Positions 16,897-25,015 of a DNA stretch of 64,000 nt are shown here, piece by piece. Within the stretch, counting starts at the first letter, position 1, and each line of letters starts with the position of its first letter. The DNA lies in assembly GCA_947373185.1 (NCBI GenBank), contig CANBWP010000009.1, positions 1 to 64,000 on the forward strand, given 5' to 3'. Position numbers and translations under genes: made by a program. A model generated the notes under the pieces. The model had not been told where the DNA came from. It was given only the letters and a program-made list of their open reading frames with translations, and did no database searches. The DNA is from Comamonadaceae bacterium (GTDB taxonomy: Bacteria > Pseudomonadota > Gammaproteobacteria > Burkholderiales > Burkholderiaceae_C).

Positions 16897-17567
16897 GCGG
16901 CCCCCTTCAATTCAGCCACGGCTTGCGCTGTGGAGGTGACGCGGCCAAAGAGGCGCTGAAAATTGCGCATCGTCACTTGGTGCAATTCTTCAAAGGTGGT
17001 GCCGCATGCGTCTTCCACCAAGGTCACTTGGTAGCCCCGATCGGCGGCTTCGCGAGCAGTGCTCTCCACACACATGTTGGTGGAAACGCCCGCCATGTAA
17101 ATTTGATCAACATGCAAAGCTCTGAGCAAGCTGTCAATGGCGGTAGAGGCGAAGGCGCCCACTGTGGTTTTACGCACCACGTGCTCCCCTGCAATGGGTT
17201 TGAGCGCGTCCAAAATTTCGTGATCCGGACTGCCCACATAGTTGTTGCAACTGGCCAGCAGTTTGCGCATGTGACGCGGTGCATCACTGGCATCGGGCAA
17301 GGCAGCGCCCAAGGTGACGTGGATCACAGGCTGCCCAATGTGGTGGAAGTGGGCGCGCAACGCCAAGGTTCTGGGCAACACCGATTGTTCGATGCGTGCA
17401 AATCGGTAGTCACCCAGACTGGAGCCTTGGGCTTTCAAGGTGCGGCCCAAGGCACCCTCCCGAGAGCCTGTCGCGTATTGCATGTCAATGATCACCAAGG
17501 CCGCGCCTTTGGCATCAATGAGGGGTTCGCTCATGAAATCACGGATGTAGTCTTTGGGGGCGCTCAT
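16893..17567 (-). CDS. isochorismatase-fold cysteine hydrolase (amidase), copy 1
   Basis: 224 residues. The catalytic triad of the family is present: Asp28 in IIDMQYA, Lys133 in VVRKTTVGAF, and Cys166 in GVSTNMCVESTAREA, where the preceding residues form the cis-peptide oxyanion site. The insert around residues 40-60 is longer than in nicotinamidase. Such enzymes split ureido or amide bonds (ureidoacrylate, maleamate, carbamoylsarcosine). It sits between a ring-opening-type hydrolase gene and the racemase-like gene, both by ATGA overlap, which suits release of ammonia from a half-amide. Confidence 0.88.
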   Translation of the reverse strand: MSAPKDYIRDFMSEPLIDAKGAALVIIDMQYATGSREGALGRTLKAQGSSLGDYRFARIEQSVLPRTLALRAHFHHIGQPVIHVTLGAALPDASDAPRHMRKLLASCNNYVGSPDHEILDALKPIAGEHVVRKTTVGAFASTAIDSLLRALHVDQIYMAGVSTNMCVESTAREAADRGYQVTLVEDACGTTFEELHQVTMRNFQRLFGRVTSTAQAVAELKGAA

Positions 17568-18466
17568 GGCGTTTCCTTTGCGGTTTGTTGTCGATACCAG
17601 TCAACGATTTGGGAGCCGGTGGCGCACCAAACGCCCTCATGGCTGCGAATGTAATCAAGCGCTTTGGCCAGGGCGCCAATGCGATGCGGCTGCCCCATGA
17701 TGAAAGGATGCACAGCCACATTCATGACGCGACCATGCACGGCGCCCTCCGCGTACAGCACCTCGAATTCATCGATCATTTTTTGGGCAAACGCATCGGC
17801 TTCTTGGCCGCGTCGCCAGGCAATGCTGTCATTGATTTCCATGGAATAGGGCAAGGACGTCAACTCACCCTGCCTCACATGAACAGGTGTGGGCTGGTCA
17901 TCGTGGTAGAGATCGCAGAGGTATTGAATGCCGCTTTCTGCCACCAAATCGGGCGTCTGCAAGGTATTCGAAGCTGCAGGAGAAAACCAGCCCTTCAAGC
18001 GCTGTCCTGTGTGCCGCACGTGAATGGCCTGGCACACTTCGATGGCTGCGCGCTCTTCGTCCTCGCTCATGTTCCAGTGATAGCGCGTGTTGTAGAGACC
18101 ATGCGACATGAACTCCCACTGACGCTTGATCATGGCCTGGGCAATCTCGGGGTACATGTCCAAAACAGACATGGACAAAGAAACGGTGATGGGCAATGCC
18201 AAGGCATCAAAGACTTCCATGAGCCGCCATACGCCCACCCGGTTGCCGTAGTCCCGAAGACCGTAGCCCAAGATGTCGGGGTGCGGCACACGTGGCCATG
18301 GGTTGCGCACGCGCACTTGCGCGGGCAAGTACTCGTAATGTTCAATGTTGGGGGCCACCCAAAGCGCAACACGCGCCCCCCCTGGCCATTGCAAGGGGGC
18401 GCGCTCGGGCAGCGCAGAGTAAGAGATGCGCGCGTGACCGGACGGGGACAAACGCTCAGCTTGCAT
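17564..18466 (-). CDS. PuuE/NodB-type polysaccharide deacetylase-fold hydrolase (paralogue 2)
   Basis: 300 residues. Landmarks: VALWVAPNIEHYEY near 33-46, YGLRDYGNRVGVWRLMEV near 68-84, SHGLYNTRYHWNMSE at 121-135, DLYHDDQPTPVHVR, and VHPFIMGQPHRIGALAKAL near 258-276. It retains the HGxYNTRY motif and so groups with paralogue 4. The NodB fold is adapted in PuuE to opening of cyclic ureides without a metal. It abuts paralogue 3 (no gap) and overlaps amidase 1 by ATGA. I expect a cyclic ureide or imide as substrate. Confidence 0.87.
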   Translation of the reverse strand: MQAERLSPSGHARISYSALPERAPLQWPGGARVALWVAPNIEHYEYLPAQVRVRNPWPRVPHPDILGYGLRDYGNRVGVWRLMEVFDALALPITVSLSMSVLDMYPEIAQAMIKRQWEFMSHGLYNTRYHWNMSEDEERAAIEVCQAIHVRHTGQRLKGWFSPAASNTLQTPDLVAESGIQYLCDLYHDDQPTPVHVRQGELTSLPYSMEINDSIAWRRGQEADAFAQKMIDEFEVLYAEGAVHGRVMNVAVHPFIMGQPHRIGALAKALDYIRSHEGVWCATGSQIVDWYRQQTAKETP

Positions 18467-19417
18467 TCAGGTGGCTTGGGATTGCCAAGCATCCAGAATT
18501 TGGGAGCCTGTGGCCGCCCACACACCAGGATGGCTCATGATGTGCATCAAGGCTTCTTCCAAAGCCTTGATGCGGTAAGGCTGACCAATCACCCAAGGAT
18601 GCAAACTGATGGGCATGATGCGCCCACCTTCTGTGGCCGACTCTTTGTACAACACATCAAAGTGATCAATCAACTGGTCTCTGAAATCATTCTCAGTGTG
18701 ATGGTTGTTGACCAAGATGGCGTAGTCGTCGATGTCGGCGGAATGCGGCATGGCCACCAGCGATTTGCTGGCCGTTTTCATCAGATACGGCATGTCGTCA
18801 TTGATCCAATCGCAGACGTAGTCAAGACCTGCTTCGCCCAAGATGTCCAAGGTGTTGAACGACTCCGACTTGGCGGGCGACAACCAGCCTCGCACCGCTT
18901 GGCCACTGACTTTGCGCAAGATGCTCAAAGTTTGCTCGACCCATTGTTGCTCGTCCTCTTTGGCCAAACCACCGTGGTGCAAATGGTCCATGTCCAAACC
19001 GTTGGCCATGATTTCCCAACCTGCCGCATTGCACTGCGCAATGAGCGATGGGTGGCGCACCGCCACCGCCGCATTGACAGCCACAGTGGCTGGAATGTGG
19101 TGGCGTGCCAGCGCCTTCATGATGCGGAAGATGCCCACGCGGTTGCCGTAATCACGCAAGGTGTAATGACGGAAATCAGGGTAGGCCGTTTGCATGGCGC
19201 CTGGCGGCTTGAACGGCAAACCAGCCATGTTCAAAGGAAACCACTCCAACGCTGGTGACACCCACAAGGCAACGCGCGCGTTGTTGGGCCAGGCCACGTG
19301 TTTTCGCTGGGGCAACATCGACCACTCGTAACGGTCGTGGTCCATGCCATAGCGGCGCAGGGGGTATTCCAAGTAGTCTGCCGGCAGGGCTTTGGGGTTG
19401 ACGCTCGGTGTGCTCAT
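18467..19417 (-). CDS. PuuE/NodB-type polysaccharide deacetylase-fold hydrolase (paralogue 3, divergent)
   Basis: 316 residues from the ATG at 19417, which overlaps the stop of paralogue 4 (ATGA). The 31-codon extension upstream only shadows that gene. Landmarks: VALWVSPALEWFPLNM, YTLRDYGNRVGIFRIMKAL, WINDDMPYLMKT, SLHPWVIGQPYRIKALEEAL. The HGxYNTRY motif is replaced by NGLDMDHLHH and the protein has a longer N-terminus, so it is the most divergent of the four. It could handle a different ring or have lost the original activity. Confidence 0.85.
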   Translation of the reverse strand: MSTPSVNPKALPADYLEYPLRRYGMDHDRYEWSMLPQRKHVAWPNNARVALWVSPALEWFPLNMAGLPFKPPGAMQTAYPDFRHYTLRDYGNRVGIFRIMKALARHHIPATVAVNAAVAVRHPSLIAQCNAAGWEIMANGLDMDHLHHGGLAKEDEQQWVEQTLSILRKVSGQAVRGWLSPAKSESFNTLDILGEAGLDYVCDWINDDMPYLMKTASKSLVAMPHSADIDDYAILVNNHHTENDFRDQLIDHFDVLYKESATEGGRIMPISLHPWVIGQPYRIKALEEALMHIMSHPGVWAATGSQILDAWQSQAT

Positions 19418-20334
19418 GGTGCCTCCCCTACAGTTTGGCCCGCTGCCGTGAAGGCCGCGTGATAGTGTTCGTTGTAATAGTGGGCAATTTCGCGGCCCGT
19501 GGCCAGCCACACTTTTTCATGGCCGGTGATGTAAGCCAGCGCTTCTTCAAAAGCGGCCAAGCGATAAGGCTGACCAATCAAGAAGGGGTGCAAGGGAATG
19601 CACATGACGGTGCCAGAGTGCTCGCCCTCTTCGTACAAGCGGTCGAACTGGCGTTTGATGATGTCGCCGTAGCGGCGGGGTGACACCAAGTTGACGTTGT
19701 AGACAATGGTGTCGTTCATTTCCAGGGAATAGGGCAAGCTGGTCAGTTTGCCGTTCTTGACTTTGACGGGGCCCGGCTGGTCGTCATGAAACAAATCGCA
19801 GACATAGGTCAGGCCCATGTCGGCCACCAAGTCCATGGTGTTGTCGGTGTAGGTGAGCGCAGGCGCCAACCAACCGTCCAATTTTTGGCCCGTGTGCTTG
19901 TAGATGGTGTCGATGGAATCTTGAATGACCTGACGCTCTTGCGTTTCGTTCATGCCCATCAGGTAGCGGGTGTTGTAAGTGCCGTGGGAATAAAACTCCC
20001 AGCCTTCGTCGGCGCAGGCTTTGATCACCTCGGGGTGGTGCTCGCACATGGCCACATTCAGCGACACACTGCCACGCATGTTGCAGCGCTTCATGACATC
20101 GAGCATGCGCCAAAAACCAGTGCGGTTGCCGTAGTCGCGGTAAGAATAATTGAGCACATCAGGCGCGGGGCGGGCCCAGGGCGCGCGCGCGGGATTGCGC
20201 GGTGGATTCAACTCATAAAACTCGACATTGGGGGCCACCCAAAATGCCACGCGGGCCCCATTGGGCCAGCGAATGACGGGCCTGTCGTTGTAGGGCAGGT
20301 AATCGTAAAACCCGGGGTCGCGCTGAGTGGTCAT
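19414..20334 (-). CDS. PuuE/NodB-type polysaccharide deacetylase-fold hydrolase (paralogue 4)
   Basis: 306 residues. Landmarks: PNVEFYELNPP, YSYRDYGNRTGFWRMLDVM near 64-81, SHGTYNTRYLMGMNE at 116-130, DLFHDDQPGPVKVKNGKL, and PLHPFLIGQPYRLAAFEEAL. With paralogue 2 it keeps all recognisable family motifs. It overlaps the upstream amidase 2 gene and the downstream paralogue 3 by ATGA, so three hydrolases and an amidase are translationally coupled. The likely role is ring opening of a cyclic imide or ureide, by family analogy with allantoinase PuuE. Confidence 0.87.
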   Translation of the reverse strand: MTTQRDPGFYDYLPYNDRPVIRWPNGARVAFWVAPNVEFYELNPPRNPARAPWARPAPDVLNYSYRDYGNRTGFWRMLDVMKRCNMRGSVSLNVAMCEHHPEVIKACADEGWEFYSHGTYNTRYLMGMNETQERQVIQDSIDTIYKHTGQKLDGWLAPALTYTDNTMDLVADMGLTYVCDLFHDDQPGPVKVKNGKLTSLPYSLEMNDTIVYNVNLVSPRRYGDIIKRQFDRLYEEGEHSGTVMCIPLHPFLIGQPYRLAAFEEALAYITGHEKVWLATGREIAHYYNEHYHAAFTAAGQTVGEAP

Positions 20335-21014
20335 GCAGCCGCTCCTTTGCCTGGCACTTGATGCAGCTGCTCCAAAGTTTCAGCCACGGTCAGCACATCG
20401 GCGTACTTCAGCATCATGTCGTAAAGGTTGGCAAAGTGAGGGGACTCATGCTTATCGGCCACACACTCGATCGGCACGATGGTTCTGAAGCTGCGCTGCA
20501 AACTGTCGACCACCGTGGCGCGGACGCAGCCCGATGTTGAGCCGCCCGTCACAACGCAGGTGTCAACCCCGTGGTAGGTGAAGATGGAGCCCAGATTGGT
20601 CTCGAAAAAGGTTGACGCCATCCGCTTGTTGATGATGATGTCGCGCTTTCGGTCGATCACCAAGCGGTCATCAAACTCGGCACGGCGGCTGCCCACCTTG
20701 ATGTTTTGCAAAGAGTCGGGGGTGTTGGTTCGCGTGCCCCACACACCGCAATCTTCGCCTGACTCCATGTAGGCGACATAAGTCCACACCACTGGAAAAC
20801 CTTTGGTGCGGAACACCTCAGCCAACTGGTTCACATAGTCCAACTGCTGAGGGTCTGTTTCATAGGCCGTCGCAAACTCACCGACACAGGTATAGGCTTT
20901 TTGCAAATCAATGTTGATCAGGGCTGGCACTTTGCCAAAACCAAAGCGCTTGCGGGTGGGGTTGGCTTGCACGTGTTCAAACAATTGACGGGCGGTTTTA
21001 TCAGACGTTTCCAT
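20331..21014 (-). CDS. isochorismatase-fold cysteine hydrolase, copy 2 (carbamoylsarcosine amidase/maleamate amidase-like)
   Basis: 227 residues. Triad: Asp36 in NIDLQKAY, Lys130 in INKRMASTFFET, and Cys163 in GGSTSGCVRATVVDSLQ. The TSGCVRATVVD signature and the MASTFFETNL stretch are typical of N-carbamoylsarcosine amidase and of the maleamate amidase NicF of nicotinate breakdown, rather than of nicotinamidase. It is the first gene of the second operon, 50 bases downstream of the palindrome. The favoured role is hydrolysis of the half-amide left after imide ring opening, giving a dicarboxylate and ammonia (inference). Confidence 0.88.
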   Translation of the reverse strand: METSDKTARQLFEHVQANPTRKRFGFGKVPALINIDLQKAYTCVGEFATAYETDPQQLDYVNQLAEVFRTKGFPVVWTYVAYMESGEDCGVWGTRTNTPDSLQNIKVGSRRAEFDDRLVIDRKRDIIINKRMASTFFETNLGSIFTYHGVDTCVVTGGSTSGCVRATVVDSLQRSFRTIVPIECVADKHESPHFANLYDMMLKYADVLTVAETLEQLHQVPGKGAAA

Positions 21015-21045
21015 AGCGACCTAACAGTTCAAAAGAATGTGAAAG

Positions 21046-21074
21046 ATATTCTCACGCTCGATTTGTCCTGTCAA
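21046..21074 (-). promoter_or_regulatory. predicted promoter of the amidase/hydrolase operon
   Basis: The minus strand has a perfect -35 TTGACA (21069-21074) and, 17 bases on, GAATAT (21046-21051) as a weak -10. The ATG of amidase 2 is 31 bases further. The palindrome at 21064-21081 covers the -35 element. Confidence 0.45.
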
Positions 21075-21081
21075 TAGAACA
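21064..21081. promoter_or_regulatory. second copy of the palindromic operator
   Basis: Read on the minus strand, TGTTCTATTGACAGGACA matches the site upstream of the importer operon (TGTTCTATGAATGGAACA) at 13 of 18 positions, including all of TGTTCTAT. The half-sites TGTTC and GGACA are inverted with one mismatch. It overlaps the -35 element of the amidase operon, which suggests co-regulation with the importer operon. Confidence 0.6.
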
Positions 21082-21186
21082 TTTGCGTCTATCCCTGGGT
21101 GGATGTTCTCATGTCACACGAGGCCTTGAAAATCGAAATTCAAATCGATAATCTGTCCAACGAACTTCAAAATTGAGAGTCTGCAA

Positions 21187-21759
21187 GTGGCACTTCCTTC
21201 CCCCTCCCCCCGAAAACTTTCCCACACCCGCACCGTGGTGTACAAGGGCTATCAACGTGATGACGGTCTGTGGGACATTGAAGCCGCTCTGACCGACGTT
21301 AAAACCTATGAATTCACGATTCCCAGCCAAGGCACCAAAGCACCCGGCATGCCGATCCATGATTTGAGCATCCGACTGACTGTTGATGACCAGTTGAAAA
21401 TTCTTGAAGTGGCCACCGACATGGCACACACCCCTCATCCAGAATGTGATCAATCCCCGCTGGGTATGGACCGCTTGATTGGATGCACATTGGGTGCTGG
21501 TTGGCGCAAAACCATCGAAGCCAAAATCGGTGGTGTAGAAGGCTGCACTCATTTGAGAGAAATGTTGTTCAACATGGCCACCGTGGCGTTTCAGACGGTC
21601 ACGCACGCCATCCAATTTAGGAACGATCAGGCTGGCATTCCGCGAGAACATCCCTCCACGCCGCCGCCCTATGTTGGGAAATGCAAAACATGGGCTTTTG
21701 AGGGCGCTTTGGTGAACCGCTACTACCCCATGTTTTTCAAAAAGCCGACTGAGACTTGA
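21187..21759 (+). CDS. DUF2889 family protein
   Basis: 190 residues from a GTG start at 21187 (GAGAG about nine bases upstream). The middle part has the family landmarks MPIHDLSIRLTVDDQL, THPHPEC-like AHTPHPECDQ, LIGCTLGAGWRKTIEAKIGG and the histidine/cysteine-bearing GCTHLREML. There are no membrane segments. The function of DUF2889 is not established. It diverges from the amidase operon and shares its 172-base control region. Conserved His and Cys residues would allow metal or thiol chemistry, but nothing specific can be claimed. Confidence 0.78.
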   Translation: MALPSPSPRKLSHTRTVVYKGYQRDDGLWDIEAALTDVKTYEFTIPSQGTKAPGMPIHDLSIRLTVDDQLKILEVATDMAHTPHPECDQSPLGMDRLIGCTLGAGWRKTIEAKIGGVEGCTHLREMLFNMATVAFQTVTHAIQFRNDQAGIPREHPSTPPPYVGKCKTWAFEGALVNRYYPMFFKKPTET

Positions 21760-21872
21760 TTTTTCAGGGTGCGTCCATAGCCTGCGATAATTCACAACTT
21801 ATTCGCGCACCGCAATGGCGTGCACCTTCCATCAGCCCCTGGATATAAACCAGTCACCGCTTGGAGTCTCTT

Positions 21873-23210
21873 GTGAGCAAAAAAGTATTTATCAAAACCT
21901 TCGGTTGCCAAATGAACGAGTACGACTCGGACAAAATGGCCGACGTCATGAAGGCTGCCGAGGGCTACGAGCCCACCCAAGACGTCGAAGAAGCCGACCT
22001 CATTTTGTTCAACACCTGCTCGGTGCGTGAACGGGCCCAAGAAAAAGTCTTCAGCGATTTAGGCCGCGTCAAGCACCTCAAAGAACGCGGTGTGCTGATT
22101 GGCGTGGGCGGCTGTGTGGCCAGCCAAGAAGGCGCCGACATCATCAAACGCGCGCCCTATGTCGATGTGGTGTTTGGCCCGCAAACCTTGCACCGCCTGC
22201 CCGAACTCTTGGCGGCTCGCAGCGCCAAAAAACGCCCGCAAGTGGACATCACCTTTCCTGAAATTGAGAAGTTCGACCACTTGCCACCCGCCAAGATGGA
22301 CGGCCCCACCGCCTTCGTGTCCATCATGGAAGGTTGCAGCAAATATTGCAGCTACTGCGTGGTGCCTTACACCCGCGGCGAAGAAGTCAGTCGTCCCTTC
22401 GAAGACGTGTTGGTGGAAGTCGCCGGCTTGGCCGAACAAGGCGTGCGCGAAATTACCCTGCTGGGTCAAAACGTCAATGCGTACCGCGGCAAGATGGGCG
22501 ACACCGCCGAGATTGCCGACTTTGCCCTGCTCATTGAATACGTGGCCGACATCCCAGGCATTGAGCGCATTCGCTACACCACCAGCCACCCCAACGAATT
22601 CACACAGCGCCTGATCGATGCCTATGACAAAGTGCCCAAATTGGTCAGCCATTTGCACCTGCCCGTACAGCACGGCTCTGACAGAATTTTGATGGCCATG
22701 AAACGCGGCTACACCGCGATGGAGTACAAAAGCACCATTCGCAAGCTGCGCGCCATCCGGCCCGACATGGCCATGAGCAGCGACTTCATTGTGGGCTTCC
22801 CCGGCGAGACCGAAGAAGACTTCAACAAAATGATGAAGCTGATTGACGATGTGGGCTACGACACCAGCTTCAGTTTCATCTTCAGTCCGCGACCTGGCAC
22901 GCCCGCTGCTAACTTGCCCGATGACACCCCGCACGATGTGAAGCTCAAACGTCTGCACCATCTGCAAGCCACCATTGAAGCCAATGTGAAACGCATTGGT
23001 GACAGCCGTTTGGGCACGGTGCAACGCATTTTGGTGGAACGTCCTGCGCGCAAGGACGCCACCGAAATGGCCGGCCGCACCGAGTGCAATCGCGTGGTCA
23101 ATTTTCCGGCCGGCCCCAATGGCATGCGCTTGGTGGGACAAATGGTTGACATCCAAATTGATGCCGCCATGTCGCACTCTCTGCGAGGTCAGCTGGTACT
23201 GCCCCACTGA
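21873..23210 (+). CDS. miaB: tRNA-2-methylthio-N6-dimethylallyladenosine synthase MiaB
   Basis: 445 residues. The start was set at GTG 21873 because GGAG lies six bases upstream and the family begins [21 protein letters not shown]. The UPF0004 domain holds three cysteines (FGCQMN, NTCSVRE, GGCVAS) for the auxiliary [4Fe-4S] cluster. The radical-SAM CxxxCxxC is in [16 protein letters not shown], and a TRAM domain ends the protein. It methylthiolates A37 of tRNAs that read codons starting with U. Confidence 0.97.
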   Translation: MSKKVFIKTFGCQMNEYDSDKMADVMKAAEGYEPTQDVEEADLILFNTCSVRERAQEKVFSDLGRVKHLKERGVLIGVGGCVASQEGADIIKRAPYVDVVFGPQTLHRLPELLAARSAKKRPQVDITFPEIEKFDHLPPAKMDGPTAFVSIMEGCSKYCSYCVVPYTRGEEVSRPFEDVLVEVAGLAEQGVREITLLGQNVNAYRGKMGDTAEIADFALLIEYVADIPGIERIRYTTSHPNEFTQRLIDAYDKVPKLVSHLHLPVQHGSDRILMAMKRGYTAMEYKSTIRKLRAIRPDMAMSSDFIVGFPGETEEDFNKMMKLIDDVGYDTSFSFIFSPRPGTPAANLPDDTPHDVKLKRLHHLQATIEANVKRIGDSRLGTVQRILVERPARKDATEMAGRTECNRVVNFPAGPNGMRLVGQMVDIQIDAAMSHSLRGQLVLPH

Positions 23211-23222
23211 GCCTGAGTGGGT

Positions 23223-23249
23223 TGACGCTGCGGCACATTTGCAGCGTCA
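23223..23249. terminator. hairpin between convergent miaB and panC
   Basis: TGACGCTGC (23223-23231) pairs perfectly with GCAGCGTCA (23241-23249) around a nine-base loop, in the 44 bases between the two stop codons. There is no U tract on either side, so termination strength is uncertain. Confidence 0.5.
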
Positions 23250-23254
23250 GCGGC

Positions 23255-24118
23255 TCACACTTCCAAGTTATCTATCAGACGTGTCTTGCCCAATTTGGCT
23301 GCACCCAGCACCACCAAGGGCTGCGTGCTGGGGCCACAGACGGGTGACAGATCGTGTTGCAAACGCAGCGTCAGATAGTCGGGCTGCCAACCCCGAAGTC
23401 GCAGCGAATCCATGGCGCGCGCCTCCAATGCAGGCACATCCAAGCGACCGCTGACACAGCCTTCCCGGGCAGCGACAGCCAGCGCCTTCAAGGCCATGGA
23501 CAGTTGCACGGCCTCGGCACGTTCAAGCTCGCTCAGATAGCCATTGCGCGAACTCAGTGCCAAACCATCCGCAGCCCGCCGCGTTTCGGCGCCCAAAATG
23601 TCAATGGGCAAAGCCATTTGTTGCACCATTCGGCGAATCACCATGAGCTGCTGATAATCTTTCTTGCCAAACACCGCCAAGTTGGGTTGCACGATGTTGA
23701 AGAGTTTGTGCACCACCGTACTGACACCTACAAAAAACCCGGGCCGAAAAGCACCTTCCAAAATGTCTGCCAGCTCGGCGGGCGGATGCACTTTGAATAC
23801 CTGTGCCTCGGGGTAAAGCTCTTTTTCTGAAGGTGCAAACACCACATCACATCCATGGGCCGCCAATGCATCGCAATCCTGGTCCAAGGTTCTGGGGTAG
23901 GTGTCAAAGTCTTCGTGGGGTCCAAACTGCAGCCGGTTGACAAAAATACTGGCGACCGTTTTGCCACCCAATCCGACGCGTGCATCGACCTCATTTCTGG
24001 CGGTTTGCATCAGGTCCAAATGACCTTGGTGCAAGTTGCCCATGGTGGGCACAAACGCGCGCAAACTGGCACCCGCCAACGCGCGTTGCAAATCTGACAA
24101 GGTGTGAACCACGTGCAT
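23255..24118 (-). CDS. panC: pantoate-beta-alanine ligase PanC
   Basis: 287 residues. ATP-binding signatures are [16 protein letters not shown] at 23-38, [34 protein letters not shown] and a KLSSS-like [11 protein letters not shown]. It condenses D-pantoate with beta-alanine using ATP, giving pantothenate for CoA. It lies three bases after panB in the same direction. Compared with typical PanC the GGKT-like insert ([10 protein letters not shown] near 48-57) is slightly unusual. Confidence 0.96.
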   Translation of the reverse strand: MHVVHTLSDLQRALAGASLRAFVPTMGNLHQGHLDLMQTARNEVDARVGLGGKTVASIFVNRLQFGPHEDFDTYPRTLDQDCDALAAHGCDVVFAPSEKELYPEAQVFKVHPPAELADILEGAFRPGFFVGVSTVVHKLFNIVQPNLAVFGKKDYQQLMVIRRMVQQMALPIDILGAETRRAADGLALSSRNGYLSELERAEAVQLSMALKALAVAAREGCVSGRLDVPALEARAMDSLRLRGWQPDYLTLRLQHDLSPVCGPSTQPLVVLGAAKLGKTRLIDNLEV

Positions 24119-24121
24119 GAC

Positions 24122-25015
24122 TCACACCCACGCGTGTTTGTTGTTGTCTGGGAATGTGCCGTTTTTCACAGCGGCCACATAAGCTCGCATGGCCTCATGC
24201 ACACTGGCTTGGCCTTCCATGAAGTTGTGCACAAACTTGGGGTTCTTGCCCAAATTGATGCCCAGCATGTCATGCATCACCAGCACTTGGCCTGCGGTGC
24301 CATTGCCCGCGCCGATGCCAATGGTGTGACAGGTGGGAAGCGCCTTCGTCAACGCTGTCGACAAAGGCTCTGGCACCATTTCCAGCACCAGCATGCTGGC
24401 GCCAGCGTCTTGCAAAGCCAAGGCCTCTTGCCGCAATTTTTGAGACGCTTCGTCGCCACGCCCTTGCACCCGATAACCACCCAAGCTGTGAACGGTTTGC
24501 GGCGTCAGGCCCAAATGTGCCGACACGGGAATGCCGCGCTCCACCAGAAAATGAACGACGTCAGCGGTCCAACCGCCGCCTTCCAACTTGACCATGTGCG
24601 CACCTGCTTGCATCAGCACGGTGGCACTGCGAATGGCTTGTTCTTTGGACTCTTGGTAACTGCCAAACGGCAAGTCACCCACGATCCAAGCGGTGCCTTG
24701 CACGCGTCGGATGCCACGGACCACTGACTCCACGTGGTAGCGCATGGTGTCCAAGGTCACGCCCACCGTACTGGACAGGCCTTGACACACCATGCCCAGC
24801 GAATCGCCCACCAAAATGCATTCCACACCAGCCGCATCGGCCACTGCAGCAAAGGTGGCGTCATAGGCCGTGAGCATGGTGATTTTTTCACCGCGTGCGC
24901 GCATCTCATGCATGCGCGGCAAACTGATGGGCTTGCGCGCAGCCACGGGCGACGCAGGCGGCAAGGTGCCGTAGGGCGAGGTGTTGCTGTGGATGTTGCT
25001 GTGAATATTGCTCAT
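24122..25015 (-). CDS. panB: 3-methyl-2-oxobutanoate hydroxymethyltransferase PanB
   Basis: 297 residues. The (beta/alpha)8 barrel signatures are [33 protein letters not shown] (metal-binding Asp), [11 protein letters not shown] and [10 protein letters not shown]. It adds a hydroxymethyl group from methylene-THF to 2-oxoisovalerate, giving ketopantoate for pantothenate. The N-terminus carries a duplicated NIHSNIHSN stretch that lengthens it slightly. The start overlaps the ffh stop (ATGA), and panC follows. Confidence 0.96.
   Translation of the reverse strand: MSNIHSNIHSNTSPYGTLPPASPVAARKPISLPRMHEMRARGEKITMLTAYDATFAAVADAAGVECILVGDSLGMVCQGLSSTVGVTLDTMRYHVESVVRGIRRVQGTAWIVGDLPFGSYQESKEQAIRSATVLMQAGAHMVKLEGGGWTADVVHFLVERGIPVSAHLGLTPQTVHSLGGYRVQGRGDEASQKLRQEALALQDAGASMLVLEMVPEPLSTALTKALPTCHTIGIGAGNGTAGQVLVMHDMLGINLGKNPKFVHNFMEGQASVHEAMRAYVAAVKNGTFPDNNKHAWV

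Noticed and set aside
17585..19258. 557-codon open frame on the plus strand
   Set aside because: It lies antisense to two PuuE-type hydrolase genes with clear family motifs and shows no recognisable domain of its own. GC-rich codon use opens the opposite strand.
21040..21056. GTGA-N9-TCAC inverted repeat resembling a CRP site
   Set aside because: The spacer is nine bases rather than six, so it does not fit the CRP/FNR consensus.
22059..23207. 382-codon open frame antisense to miaB
   Set aside because: It mirrors the MiaB gene, whose radical-SAM and TRAM motifs are unambiguous. Its His/Gly/Val-rich product looks like a shadow translation.
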